DNA of 64,000 nt, from contig NC_043740.1 of the NCBI RefSeq assembly GCF_004337985.1, positions 4,514,140-4,578,139 on the forward strand, written 5' to 3'. This document shows, piece after piece, positions 11,251 through 20,615 of this stretch. This stretch comes from Pyricularia pennisetigena (Eukaryota; Ascomycota; Sordariomycetes; Magnaporthales; Pyriculariaceae). The notes beneath the pieces were generated by a model. That model was not told the origin of the DNA. It saw nothing but the letters and a program-made list of their open reading frames with translations, and did not search any database. The position numbers and the translations under genes are program-made. Numbering within the stretch: position 1 is the first letter of the stretch; every line of letters begins with the position of its first letter.

Positions 11251-12639
11251 CTAGGTAGGATTGATGTTGAGATGTGGAGCAACAGCTGAGCCCTGGCGGG
11301 AGGGGAGGCGGGTGAGATGATGGAGATGGTTTGCGCCAGTTCGAGCGAAGACGCGAGCTTCAATCCGCACAAGTAGCAAATCTTTCTCTAAATCGAAAGG
11401 ATTGTTGGCGACGGGGAAGCATGGGCTCGGATCGTTCGACATGGACGGAGATGCGCGCGAAGAGGGAGGGACGGTTGTTCGCAGTCCAGGATCGGCTCGG
11501 TTCCTGCGCACGTTGCTCACACCCGCGGTCGTTGGTTGTCGGCTTCACAAGCGCTCCATCAACGAACGACTCGCTTGTCGGAGCGGCTAGCTGGGCAACT
11601 GCTAGCCTGCTTGTATCGAGGGCGGAAAGATCCAGAGAATCAGTCGACGCGGTCTAGATGGACTTTGGTGCGCCTGGGGTTTCGAAAGCGGTAGGTGGTG
11701 TGTCCTTTGGCTCACCTGCCGCAGTGCGTCAAGTTGTTGAGATTTGGATGTACGGTGGTGCAAGTTCTGTGTCGGGTGATTCAGCCAATGGTGGGTTAGC
11801 AAGTCGAGTTATTGATTTTTTGTCTTGATGTTGCGGCAAGACAAGGAAACTCAAAGACAACGCAAGGCAGTGCTTGGGTAGTCAATCTAGCCACGGGGGT
11901 GGGATTTGGGCTTGGGATTGCGATCGAAGCAAAAAGCCTGCCTGGCTAGACTGTGCTGTGCTGTGCTGTGCTGCTGCGGATTGGATGGCTGTGCTCCGTC
12001 GGTCCCAGTTGGCCTGGCCGGCCTTGCAGACGCGAGCCAGATTGGGCACCGGGTGGGGCGACCTCCAAGCTGCCGATATTGAAAGGAACGGGTTTATGCT
12101 CTAACTAACCTTGATATAAATGAATGTGTCAAGGAACGGTATGCTGAGTGACTTTGCAGATAGATATTAGTGGCGAAGAATACCGATCTCTTTTTTTTGG
12201 TTTGGTTTTCTGTTTTATTCCCTTTTCTCCCTTGACAATCGCGTACTGACTTGACACAGTGAGCTCGACTGGCCGTTGTTCACCTTCTCCAGCTTCGTCA
12301 AGGAGCTGTAGCTGGACCGTTGGTTAGGTCAGCATATCATCACGTGACTCAGCCTTGTTTCAGTTATGATCCGCTTCCCGAGGGCACGTGACGGGCGTCA
12401 GTTATTGGTACAAAGTGTCCGACAATGGGAGGAGCAATTGGTCGTACTTGGTCATTGGGTTGCTCACTTAATCCGACACCACTCCTTCGCCATTAGTTGA
12501 CTGCCTGTTAGATAGTCACCGCAGAACATCTACTCGTACAAAGCTACAGAGAGATCAAGCAAAACTCAACAAAAATATATGATGATGACGTTAGCCGCGC
12601 CGAGTCTTGCAACGACGCGCGCCAGAACCTGATTCATTT
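11251..12639. other. CCR4 5' flank
   Basis: No gene recognised. It contains a short TGTGC tandem repeat (about 11949-11975) and a pair of CACGTGAC motifs listed separately. Plus-strand ORFs near 11330-12100 have no recognisable features. Confidence 0.4.
12341..12392. promoter_or_regulatory. two CACGTGAC E-boxes, one overlapping TGACTCA
   Basis: CACGTGAC occurs at 12341-12348 and again at 12385-12392. The first overlaps TGACTCA (12345-12351), the core of Gcn4/CPC1-type bZIP sites. CACGTG is bound by Cbf1/bHLH factors in fungi. They lie about 1.1 kb upstream of CCR4, so their target is uncertain. Confidence 0.35.
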
Positions 12640-13330
12640 TATCCAACCTTGGTCCTGCTTTTACTCTGTTGCCTACGCCCAGTCCACGCCAACCTGTAGT
12701 TTGAGACCTTCTCACCACACGAGTTCGGCTGTCGACGCAGGGATGATTTGGTTCTACTGACCACGGCTGCTGCTTCTTGCATCATTCTCACTAGTTGGGA
12801 CATGAAGCTCGACTGCTTGGCAACCATGAGAGCCGTTCGACCGTTCCATCGGCTCTATTTGGTTCCGCCACGGCCTCTACAGCATTCGGGTCAGAGGCAC
12901 CTTGACCGCAATGCTGGGCCTGTTTTGCAATTCGCCCATCAGCGGCTTGCATAGGCCCGGCCCTGGGGCGTTCGGATCGGCAGGGCTATTCTTCGGCAAG
13001 AGCAACTGCCTCACCACTGGCTGATCCCCCCTAGCAAGTAACGTACAGTGCTGCTTTTGCATGATTTTCAAGTAGATTCGTGCAGGCGCCGACTGCCAAC
13101 AAGGATTGGGCCATTTCTTCATTTTCGTTCTCGACTGTGACGAAAGGGACGGTGTCCAGGCGTGGTCCACCGCCGGAAGCAGGTGGACGTCGGCGCGGGA
13201 GCCCGCTGTTGTTGCCAATTCTTTAGTGGCATTGGGCAAACCAACCTTTGTGCGTACTGCATCAGTAGTTTGGCGACACGCACACTTCCCTTCTTGTCCT
13301 GGCACAAGTGTACGCAGACGTTCCACGATG
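12640..13330 (-). pseudogene. decayed ankyrin-repeat gene (relic 1)
   Basis: Ankyrin-like pieces appear in order on the minus strand but in different frames: GSVRVAKLLMQYA near 13290, EMAQSLLAVGACTNLLENH near 13110, VVRQLLLP and ADPNAPGPG near 13010-12960, GASDPNA near 12890, and GT followed by MVAKQSSFMSQLVRMM at about 12830-12780. Each matches the pattern of an ankyrin helix pair (xVxxLLxxGAxxN). Switches of frame and stops break the coding sequence, so no continuous product can be made. The 213-codon ORF covering part of it (12877-13518) is one of the broken frames and not an intact gene. I infer a dead ankyrin protein; intact relatives in fungi are often multi-copy accessory genes. Confidence 0.65.
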
Positions 13331-13520
13331 GTCGACCACTGACACTGACCCATCAGCATCAATGAAGCACACCTTGCTTTCCAGAAAAATATCGAAAACC
13401 TTTTGGTTACTTGTGTGGCACGCCGGAGCAATGGCAACAAGTGGTTTGAGTCACAGTGCTCTAGACTCGAAGCACTTGCTACTGTGAGTCTAATTATGTC
13501 CGATTTCTCTTCAACCACTG

Positions 13521-14600
13521 CCCATGTGCAGTGGAGAGGTTTTCCGAGAGGCGCTACAACTTGTCAAATCAAAGTCGATGGCATCGATGTCAAATTTTTT
13601 CTTTGTCACCATATATATGCGTTCACAAGCTCCTCTATTTTATTCAGTGGCGTAAACTTCCTCAGCAAACCACCCCGACTGCGGCTCTGTGCTTGGCTGC
13701 GAAGGCATTTCTTTTGCTGCTTGTACGAACTTGGATTAGATAGGTCTGGCCGAAGCTCCTTTTGTATCCAGTCCACGTAGCCTCTGGGCGCTCAAAGGGT
13801 AGAAACATGGCTTATGGTTGTAAAGCATAGAAATCCAAACTAATTACAGTATGTCGAGTTGGGGATAAATGGCCAACCAGAATCTCAAAGCGGAAATAGT
13901 GGTGTCGCTGATGGTTCGCGTATATTGGCTTAACGGAATGAATGACGTGCGAACAGGCAAGTCTTGTGCGGTTACCACCCCTTTATTCTCTCCCTGCCGT
14001 GGAGAAGTTTCAGTGGACTTGTCATGGCCAAGCGACGTTCAACCGGGCTGATTCCTTCGTCAGCATGCAGAGTGCTTCCGGATAACGACAAGAGTTATGC
14101 TGGCGTCTTGCTCCACGTCTCTCGTTGGGCTGATCTAGGGGTGCAATTCGATTTGACCTTGATATATGGAGCACAGAATGCTTGCTTCCAAAACCAGTCC
14201 TGGGCGGACATCGAAATAGACCTCGCCACGAGCCTGGCGGCGGCGTGTGTGAGGTGGTGGGGGTTTGCTGCTTGCTGTTAGGGTGCTAAATGGGTTGGGG
14301 ATGGGGATCAAGGCGGTTAGCAGGCCGATTTTGGTGAGCGATAGTTTTTTTTTTTTTTNNNNNGTATTGGTGCCATCGATTGTCTTTTTGTGATCCTGTG
14401 CCTGTTTGAACATGACTGATGCTGGCCCTGGGGGCCCACGATACTATTTGCGGCCGAGATGACCAAACTACCGCCTTGCCAAGGCTTTTACTCTTCTGAA
14501 AAAAAAAAAAAAGATGAGGAACAAACATGTTCGTGCTGCATGCTCTGCCGATCGCTATGTTTTTTTTTCCGTGTGGTGCCGGAGAGATCATGTAGCGCTC
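13521..14600. other. spacer between two relics, with a 5-N gap
   Basis: No gene recognised. An N gap at 14359-14363 follows a run of T. The upstream part (13520-13780) may hold more of the ankyrin relic, but I see no clear repeat there. Confidence 0.4.
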
Positions 14601-14878
14601 CCGAAGATGACTGACTGTTGTGTTTTCCTGTCAGCTGGAAGCCCTCTAGATCTTGACCTCATGCATATCTATCGAGTAGGAGGAGTTTCTCGTCCCGGCC
14701 AAGACGACCAAAAGGGATGCGCAATGCGCTCTTCAGCAGCTCAACAGGCAATCTTTGTCAGCAGCTGTGCGGATGTGAGCCATTTCATCTTCCATCTCTG
14801 TCTCATTCACCTTGGCTTTGGGTCAAACTGCCCCTCATAGAAGTCAACCGAGGGCTGCCCTGAATCTTGTTAAATATC

Positions 14879-16099
14879 CTAGCCTTCTACTCGGGAGACC
14901 TCTTTCTTCGCATTGGCTCCCAGAGCGATATGGATGCCCAGTTAGGCTGCCGTAAGCGCTAGGCGACATTTGGGTTTAGCTGCGGGCTTGATGAGTCTGC
15001 GTTTAGTGAGTTTGCTTTCTTTTTCAGGGCTTGTAGTCAGCAATGAGATGCCTTTCAAGTCGAGGCGGCAAAGCTGACGAGTGGACAAGGGGCCATCAAC
15101 TTCAGCTTTGTGCTCCCTGCAATCCGGACAATCAACACCCTAGGCCGGCGGAAGTGGCTAATCATTACGCTGCCGCTCATGGCTCTGTTTATGGGCGCTG
15201 CTGTTGCTTCATCTAATATCCTTGACATGAATCCTAGGCTTGCAGCTGTGATCATGTGGCTGTTTTTTGTTTTTTTTTTTTTTTTTTTTTTGGTCTGTAT
15301 CACGTCTCTGACCAGTGGTGTAATTTTGTAGGACTGAGGTTGGATTGTCAACTGTCTGTAATTGCGGCCGCGTACTCTCCGGGGCTGGGAAGGTGCCGGT
15401 TTACTGTCTGAGCCAAGAATAAGGCAAGTCAACGAAAGGATTTAGCAGAAGACTTGCCAAACTGGCTGTATGTTGGACCTATTCCATTCACTCTCGCTTC
15501 TGAGGGGTAGGCTATACTGGACCTTGTTCTGAGTAATATCGACAGTTCATCCTTAAACCAGCTCTACACTGGTTTCTCCCTCTCACATCGTGACGTTGTA
15601 AGCGGAATATGGATTCCCTTGGGTTTCTTGACTCTCTAGCAGACCAATACCAAGACCCTTTCACCAGAGCTGCGCGATTGCTATAGCCACGAATCTGGCC
15701 TTTGCCGGGATCCTCTCGACTTTCTTTCTAAAGTTGGTCTATTATCTTGCACTCTCGGCCAGGTAGGCACCACTCCAACCAAAAGAACCCTCTGAATAGA
15801 GCATATACCCCAGCCTCGGCGAATTAGGCTGTCTGGTTCTCTTCCCAGGCCTCAACCTACTGGCCCTGGTCCTCGTGTTTCTCCCAGTCGAGAAGACCCA
15901 GCGCCCCTCATTTGAAGACCTGGACATCGCCTTGCGGTTCCGAAGCGCGTCTTTGTCAGGTACCAGGTCGGCACCTTTCTTCCTTGATTCGCGCGCCGCT
16001 GTCTCCGCAAAGTTGCGGGCGAGTTGGCCAAGGTTGCAAATAGAATACCAAACTCGATGTAAAGTCAACAGGCAGATTTTCTCCATAAGCATAGAATAG
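14879..16099 (+). pseudogene. decayed MFS sugar-transporter gene
   Basis: Blocks typical of the C-terminal half of fungal sugar porters occur in the right order but in several frames separated by stops. LAFYSGDLF is at 14879; GAINFSFVLPAIRTI, LGRRKWLIITLPLMALFM and MWLFF are at 15062-15270; LYVGPIPFTLASE is near 15467 (the conserved GPIPFTxxSE loop); CAIAIATNLAFAGILSTFF is near 15670; and LFPGLNLLALVLVFLPVEK followed by RPSFEDLD is at 15820-15930, matching the VEETKxxSLEELD end of the family. A poly(T) insertion (about 15270-15290) interrupts the transmembrane block after MWLFF. The N-terminal half is not recognisable, or lies in the degraded region upstream, near 14640. No intact transporter can be translated. 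Confidence 0.8.
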
Positions 16100-16389
16100 C
16101 ATTTGGTATTTTTGAGTTTGTCCCCAACCCCGATCAATGTTTTAGAATCCCCGAATAGGGGCGCTCTCCGTACTCACTATAACAAAAAGCTTGAGAAAAA
16201 AAAAAAAAGAGCAGTGGGCAGAGAAAAAAAATAAATAAAACCTCCCAAACAAATCCCATTTATCCAAGCAGCTTTCCTAAACGCCAGCCAATCCCAACAT
16301 TATCCGCGAAAAAGGTCGCAGGTCAAGATGAACGAGTATAAAGAAAAATGAAATTATAAATAAATAAACACCAAGAACAATGTTCATCA
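16100..16389. other. 3' flank of the small secreted protein gene
   Basis: AT-rich, with an A run near 16197-16210. No gene seen. Confidence 0.4.
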
Positions 16390-16629
16390 TCACAAATCGC
16401 AGACGACACCCTCGCCCGATTTGCTGCAGCTGTTTGCGCACTTGGCACCTTTCCTAAACTTTCCGTTCTGGCACACGTACGTCTGCTTGCTGTCAAACAG
16501 CTTGCCGCAGGTGTACTCGGCGCCGCTGCACGACCTGCCCTCGGTGAAGACTTCAAAGATGTTCAGGGGAGCGGCCGCGGCTGAGGTGGCCAGAGAGGCG
16601 GCGGCGAGGACGGCGATTGTGAAGCGCAT
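16390..16629 (-). CDS. small secreted cysteine-rich protein (79 aa)
   Basis: A single-exon 79-aa protein. Residues 1-20 are a clear signal peptide (Arg near the N-terminus, hydrophobic Val/Leu/Ala core, Ala-rich cleavage region). The mature chain of about 59 aa has six cysteines (34, 41, 53, 64, 68, 77), enough for three disulfides, and many Lys, Ser and Gly. The protein has no domain I can name. Small secreted cysteine-rich proteins in plant-associated fungi include effectors, antifungal proteins and hydrophobin-like proteins; the spacing here lacks the paired CC pattern of hydrophobins. Next to it is the LPMO gene on the same strand. Effector role is inference only; expression in planta is not visible from sequence. 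Confidence 0.75.
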   Translation of the reverse strand: MRFTIAVLAAASLATSAAAAPLNIFEVFTEGRSCSGAEYTCGKLFDSKQTYVCQNGKFRKGAKCANSCSKSGEGVVCDL

Positions 16630-17666
16630 TTTTTTTCTTTTTATCTGTTGTTTTGCTGTTTGATATTTATTGGCTTCGTGGTTGTGGGGATCTGGTGATG
16701 TTTGTGACTGTGTCTTCTTTGTCTCTTGTAATTGGCCGATGGCTGGAACAGAGTTTTGATGTAATTGTTTCGCAGTAAGGAACCAGTATGAGTTTGTATC
16801 TGGGGAGTTGATATCAGAGCAGATGTGGAACTGTGTATAATAGGCTACCTGTGTTACTTGTCGGCGTTACAATGAGGATGAGAATGAGAAGATTGGAGAC
16901 CAGGTCAGACAAGAAAAGCCATGATCCTTTTTATCTAACCCCATCGTCACCTCACCAAGTTCAACATTTTGCATGGTTTCTTCATGGTGCTCCCAAGCAC
17001 CTTGAATCGTTAATCTAAAATGATCGCGGCTGTGTACAATTTTCAGTAAGGGCATCTTACCGTGCTTACAATGCAGGCCTACTTTGACAAGTCCAGGTAA
17101 CACCTGTAATTAGCTTACAACCGTATCGGGACTAGGCGTTAGGCACCCATCACCAACCAACCAACCCGCTCAAGGACGCAGCACAGTAATACAGCCAAGC
17201 TTTCTTACTTTGACATGGTAGCCCGAATTTAGGGCGCCTTGGTGAGGCGAAGCATCATTACGAGACTTCTTTCTTGTTCTTCCTACGCGGATTCATCATA
17301 ACTTAACCACCTCAAAATCAAATCCAGACAACAAAAATCACATTCAAGCATAGCAGCGACACTTTTTAAGTTTAATAGAGATATTGATAAGATATTTCCA
17401 GCTATCTCTGCCACCAATGCTCCTGATTAGGGAGGCATTCCTCTTGTCCTGTAGATTCTTGCCCGTAACAAAAACACAAAAAGGGTAAATAACTATACAA
17501 GCTTTGGTCCCTGGCCAAAAAAAAAACGATTCCAAGATCGATCGAGTGAAGAAAAGAAGAAGAAAAAAGTCAAATGGAAAGCAAAATGTTGAGGGTCGCA
17601 AAACGATGCAACATGCTATAGCACAATGGGTCAGAAAGGCTTAGTAAAACACAATTTGTGTTTCTT
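16630..17666. other. spacer between small secreted protein and LPMO genes
   Basis: The promoter side of the small secreted protein gene meets the 3' side of the LPMO gene. No ORF with recognisable features. Confidence 0.4.
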
Positions 17667-18665
17667 TTACTGCTCAGCGGCAAGAGCCTCGGCGAGGGCA
17701 GCGGCCAGACGAGCAACCTCGCGGCGACGGTTGCGGGCCTCGCGCTTGGCGACACGGCAGGAGTCGTCGCTGTTGTTCTTGCTGCCGCCAGTGTTGTTGT
17801 TCTTGCTACCACCGGTGTTGTTGTTCTTGCTGCCGCCAGTGTTGTTGTTCTTGCTGCCACCGGTGTTGTTGTTGTTGTTGTTGCTACCGCTGCCAGTGCT
17901 GTTGTTGCCACCACCGGTAGCACCGCCACCGGAAACCGCGATCTTGGGACCGGGGATGGGGTAGCTGGTGGGGTTGTTGTAGATGTCGAAGAGGATACCG
18001 GCGTCGGTGGCCTTGTAGAGGGACGTGGCCTTGACACCGGTAGGCTTGTCGGAGCCGCCTCCCGTGACCTCGAGGTTCACGCACTGGGGGTACATCTGGG
18101 CACCACCCTCGCGGTTACCCTCGTGGAGGGCGATGATCTCGTGGCGGAGGACGTACTTGCCAGCAGCCAGGGAGCTGGGGATGGTGACGGTGGCCTTGTT
18201 GCCGTCCTTGATGAGCTGGTCGGCGGCCCAGACGCCGTTCTCGAGGCCGGCCTCGCTGATCTTGAAGAAGTTGAGCGAGGAAGCGTCGGCCTTGTCGCAG
18301 CCGGCGGAGCCGCAGTCGGCCAGGTAGTTGATGACGGGGCCCTTGTGGCTGTCGGGCCAGGTGTCCCACTGGATGGTCATGGAGCTACCGGCCGCGATGG
18401 TGACCGAGGCCGGAGCAGCCTTAGAGCTCTTGTGACAGGCGATGTCAGAATTGCCCAGAGACGAGACGGGGACGAAGCCGTTGTCGCTCTGCAGGGTGCC
18501 CCAACCAACGGTCTGGGCGGTCAGGGTCTGGGCGTTGATGCCGTTGAAGGGGCTGAAGCCGGGGAACTCCTTGCCGCCGGCAGTGACCTTGGAGATGTGA
18601 CCGTGGGCCGAGACGGTGGCGGCGCCGGCAACGGCGGTGAGGATGGTCTTGGTGAAGGAAGGCAT
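17667..18665 (-). CDS. AA9 lytic polysaccharide monooxygenase (GH61) with Asn/Gly-rich tail
   Basis: 332 aa from ATG 18665; the frame runs upstream without a better start. Signal peptide 1-20 is followed directly by His21, which becomes His1 of the copper histidine brace after cleavage. The second brace histidine is His107 in DSHKGPVINYL, and the axial tyrosine is Tyr192 in AQMYPQC. Cysteines 78/195 and 118/123 fit AA9 disulfides. The catalytic domain ends near residue 245. There is no CBM1; instead a Gly/Asn/Ser linker carries four copies of the GGSKNN(N)T unit (about 268-298), then a basic, Ala/Arg/Glu-rich tail (303-332) that could be helical. The enzyme oxidatively cleaves cellulose or related glucans outside the cell. 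It is intronless. AA9 enzymes with disordered C-terminal regions are known; the function of this tail is unknown. Confidence 0.95.
   Translation of the reverse strand: MPSFTKTILTAVAGAATVSAHGHISKVTAGGKEFPGFSPFNGINAQTLTAQTVGWGTLQSDNGFVPVSSLGNSDIACHKSSKAAPASVTIAAGSSMTIQWDTWPDSHKGPVINYLADCGSAGCDKADASSLNFFKISEAGLENGVWAADQLIKDGNKATVTIPSSLAAGKYVLRHEIIALHEGNREGGAQMYPQCVNLEVTGGGSDKPTGVKATSLYKATDAGILFDIYNNPTSYPIPGPKIAVSGGGATGGGNNSTGSGSNNNNNNTGGSKNNNTGGSKNNNTGGSKNNNTGGSKNNSDDSCRVAKREARNRRREVARLAAALAEALAAEQ
17790..17890 (-). repeat. in-frame tandem repeat in the LPMO linker
   Basis: A 24-nt unit (encoding GGSKNNNT) is repeated about four times with few changes, next to a run of Asn codons (TTG/GTT triplets on the plus strand). 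Such repeats can vary in number between strains by slippage. Confidence 0.8.
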
Positions 18666-18961
18666 TTTGGATGAAATTGTTGATATTGACCTTTTCTTTT
18701 TGGGCTTCTTTTTCGATGATAGTACTCGTCCGAGGAAGCAAGGGGGCGTGTGGAACAAAAACTGTAAAGTTGAAGAGTGGGAATAGACCGTCTGGCGGGA
18801 AAGAAGGTGAATGGAAAGTTGATAGTGCTCAATCAATGAAGCGAATGTGGTCAAGACCAAAGAAGGTGATGAATGGAGAAGGAATGTGTTTTTGTTACGG
18901 ACAGAAGCGTGTGGCTTGTGGTGAGAGTAGAGAATAGGTCACAGCAGAGGGGAAACAAGAC

Positions 18962-18975
18962 GCCTTTATATCCCT
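18962..18975 (-). promoter_or_regulatory. possible TATA element of the LPMO gene
   Basis: On the minus strand the sequence reads GATATAAAGG about 300 bp upstream of the LPMO start. It is a TATA-like match in a plausible position if the 5' leader is about 250 nt. Confidence 0.25.
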
Positions 18976-19936
18976 TTGTTCAACCATTCCAAGGGGACGG
19001 CGAGATCGTCTATGGCAAATGCATCAGTGGATACCATCCTCGGCCATCCGGACAGTCGACCCGAACACCGTTGTCATTACTGGCCTTGGCTCCGTCTGCG
19101 ATAGACTGCTATCCCCCTGGAGTCCAGCTTAACCACCGGGTGATGTTGCCAAAGAGGGCAACCTTCTCGACCTGGCCTCCCTCGCCCGCCTGGTCTGGCC
19201 GCGTTTCAGCACTGTGATGATGATCGCAACTGATTTCTGGTGGGCGCTAGTGATTGTGGGTATAATCCCAGGGCTGTCAACTGGGTCCCGGTTCTGTCGG
19301 ATCGAGAAGACGGTGTGATTCGGGAGGAGGCTCTGCTGCGTGATGTGGCGTCTTTCGCTTATGCTTTCCATCGATTTCATGTGAGGTGGATTTGGGAAAA
19401 GGGACTTTGTTGGAGCAAGCATGGGTCCATGTCTCTAAGATGGAAAGGTGTGGTACCATTGTCGGATCCTGCCGAGGGACTACGCGTTGGTTGGCCCACT
19501 GAGCCTTGTTAGCTCTGATATATGTTACAAGGGGTTAATTTCAGTCGAGAAAAAAAAAATAAAAATAAAAAAGAGGGCGGGTCTTTGTTGCGATAGGAAT
19601 GGTCAGGGGAATGCAGGGGATATGGACAACTTCAGACGAAATACCATCATTGGTGGGAATTCGGCATCGGAGCCCGTAGGCGAGCTCCCTTGTCATGACT
19701 TTCTCTTGTTCGTAGCATTTCTTTCTTTTAGCGCTGCCTGATGGTTTACTGTTCATTCAATCCTGAAAACGTTGTTTCTGGCAGGTGATAACGGAGCAAT
19801 TTCCTCGACACTCGGAGAATTCTTTTTACAAATGTAATGTCGCCTGAGACCATGGTGTCGCTAATGGGACCATAGAAAACCCACAAACCCGCAACATCTG
19901 TACAATGTCTGTATGTGGAAATAGTTTAGCAGGCGG

Positions 19937-20260
19937 TTAGTGTGATGACAGATTAATTGTCGGCATAAACGACAGGTTTGATTTATCATCATCGTATGTC
20001 ACCAAGCCAACACATGGAACCCAACCCCAGCCTTTCCAGTCTTTTTGATTTCTTGGATCCATTTTTTGTCCGGTCAAATTTGGTTGATCAGTACTGAACC
20101 ACACCATTGGTACTGGTACTGTAACCAAAAGGCTGCCATCAAGGCACTCTGGTAACTTTTCCATGGCGAGGATCATCAACTCGGCAAAATCGGGCAAGAA
20201 ATATGATCCACGAACTCTCAAAGAGTCCACGATCCCCTTCCCTATTTTACCAAAGTGCAT
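19937..20260 (-). CDS. doubtful hypothetical protein (107 aa)
   Basis: An ATG-initiated frame of 107 codons with protein-like composition (four Trp, mixed charges, few low-complexity runs). It has no signal peptide, no transmembrane segment and no family I recognise. It stands alone in a gene-poor spacer and could be a fragment of a decayed gene or a chance ORF. Confidence 0.2.
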   Translation of the reverse strand: MHFGKIGKGIVDSLRVRGSYFLPDFAELMILAMEKLPECLDGSLLVTVPVPMVWFSTDQPNLTGQKMDPRNQKDWKGWGWVPCVGLVTYDDDKSNLSFMPTINLSSH

Positions 20261-20596
20261 GTTGAAGCTCAGGGGTTGAGATTGGTTTCAGCAGAGTGGG
20301 GCTCTTGCGCGTCTTTCCCTTGCGCAAATCTGAAAATCTCAAGACAAATGCAACCAAGGATCAAAATTCTAGGGGGCCTTGAGCGCCTCGCTTCGAGCCT
20401 TCACTGACTTGTTGCTTGGCCGTGGGAACAAGGAAAAGGTGGAGCCAGGCCCAGCTGTGTTGTTTGGTAATGCACACCAAGAGCGCTTGGTCAAACGGTT
20501 TACGCACGCGCCAGTGGCTCCCGATCGCTTGCAGGCAGGTAAGGTGGCTTTTCTCATGCGCACTTGGGAGACGCGCTGGGAAATCCCAGGACTTTG

Positions 20597-20615
20597 GTCA
20601 CGTCACGTCACGTCA
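20597..20615. promoter_or_regulatory. triple CGTCA (TGACG) repeat
   Basis: The sequence GTCACGTCACGTCACGTCA contains three tandem CGTCA half-sites of the CRE/ATF type bound by bZIP factors. No gene is confidently placed nearby, so the function is unknown. Confidence 0.25.

Noticed and set aside
12877..13518. 213-codon ORF as an intact gene
   Set aside because: It is one frame of the ankyrin relic; repeat blocks jump to other frames.
17658..18674. 338-codon plus-strand ORF across the LPMO gene
   Set aside because: It is antisense to the LPMO and its composition (Gly/Val/Ala-rich) is a shadow of the GC-rich sense frame.
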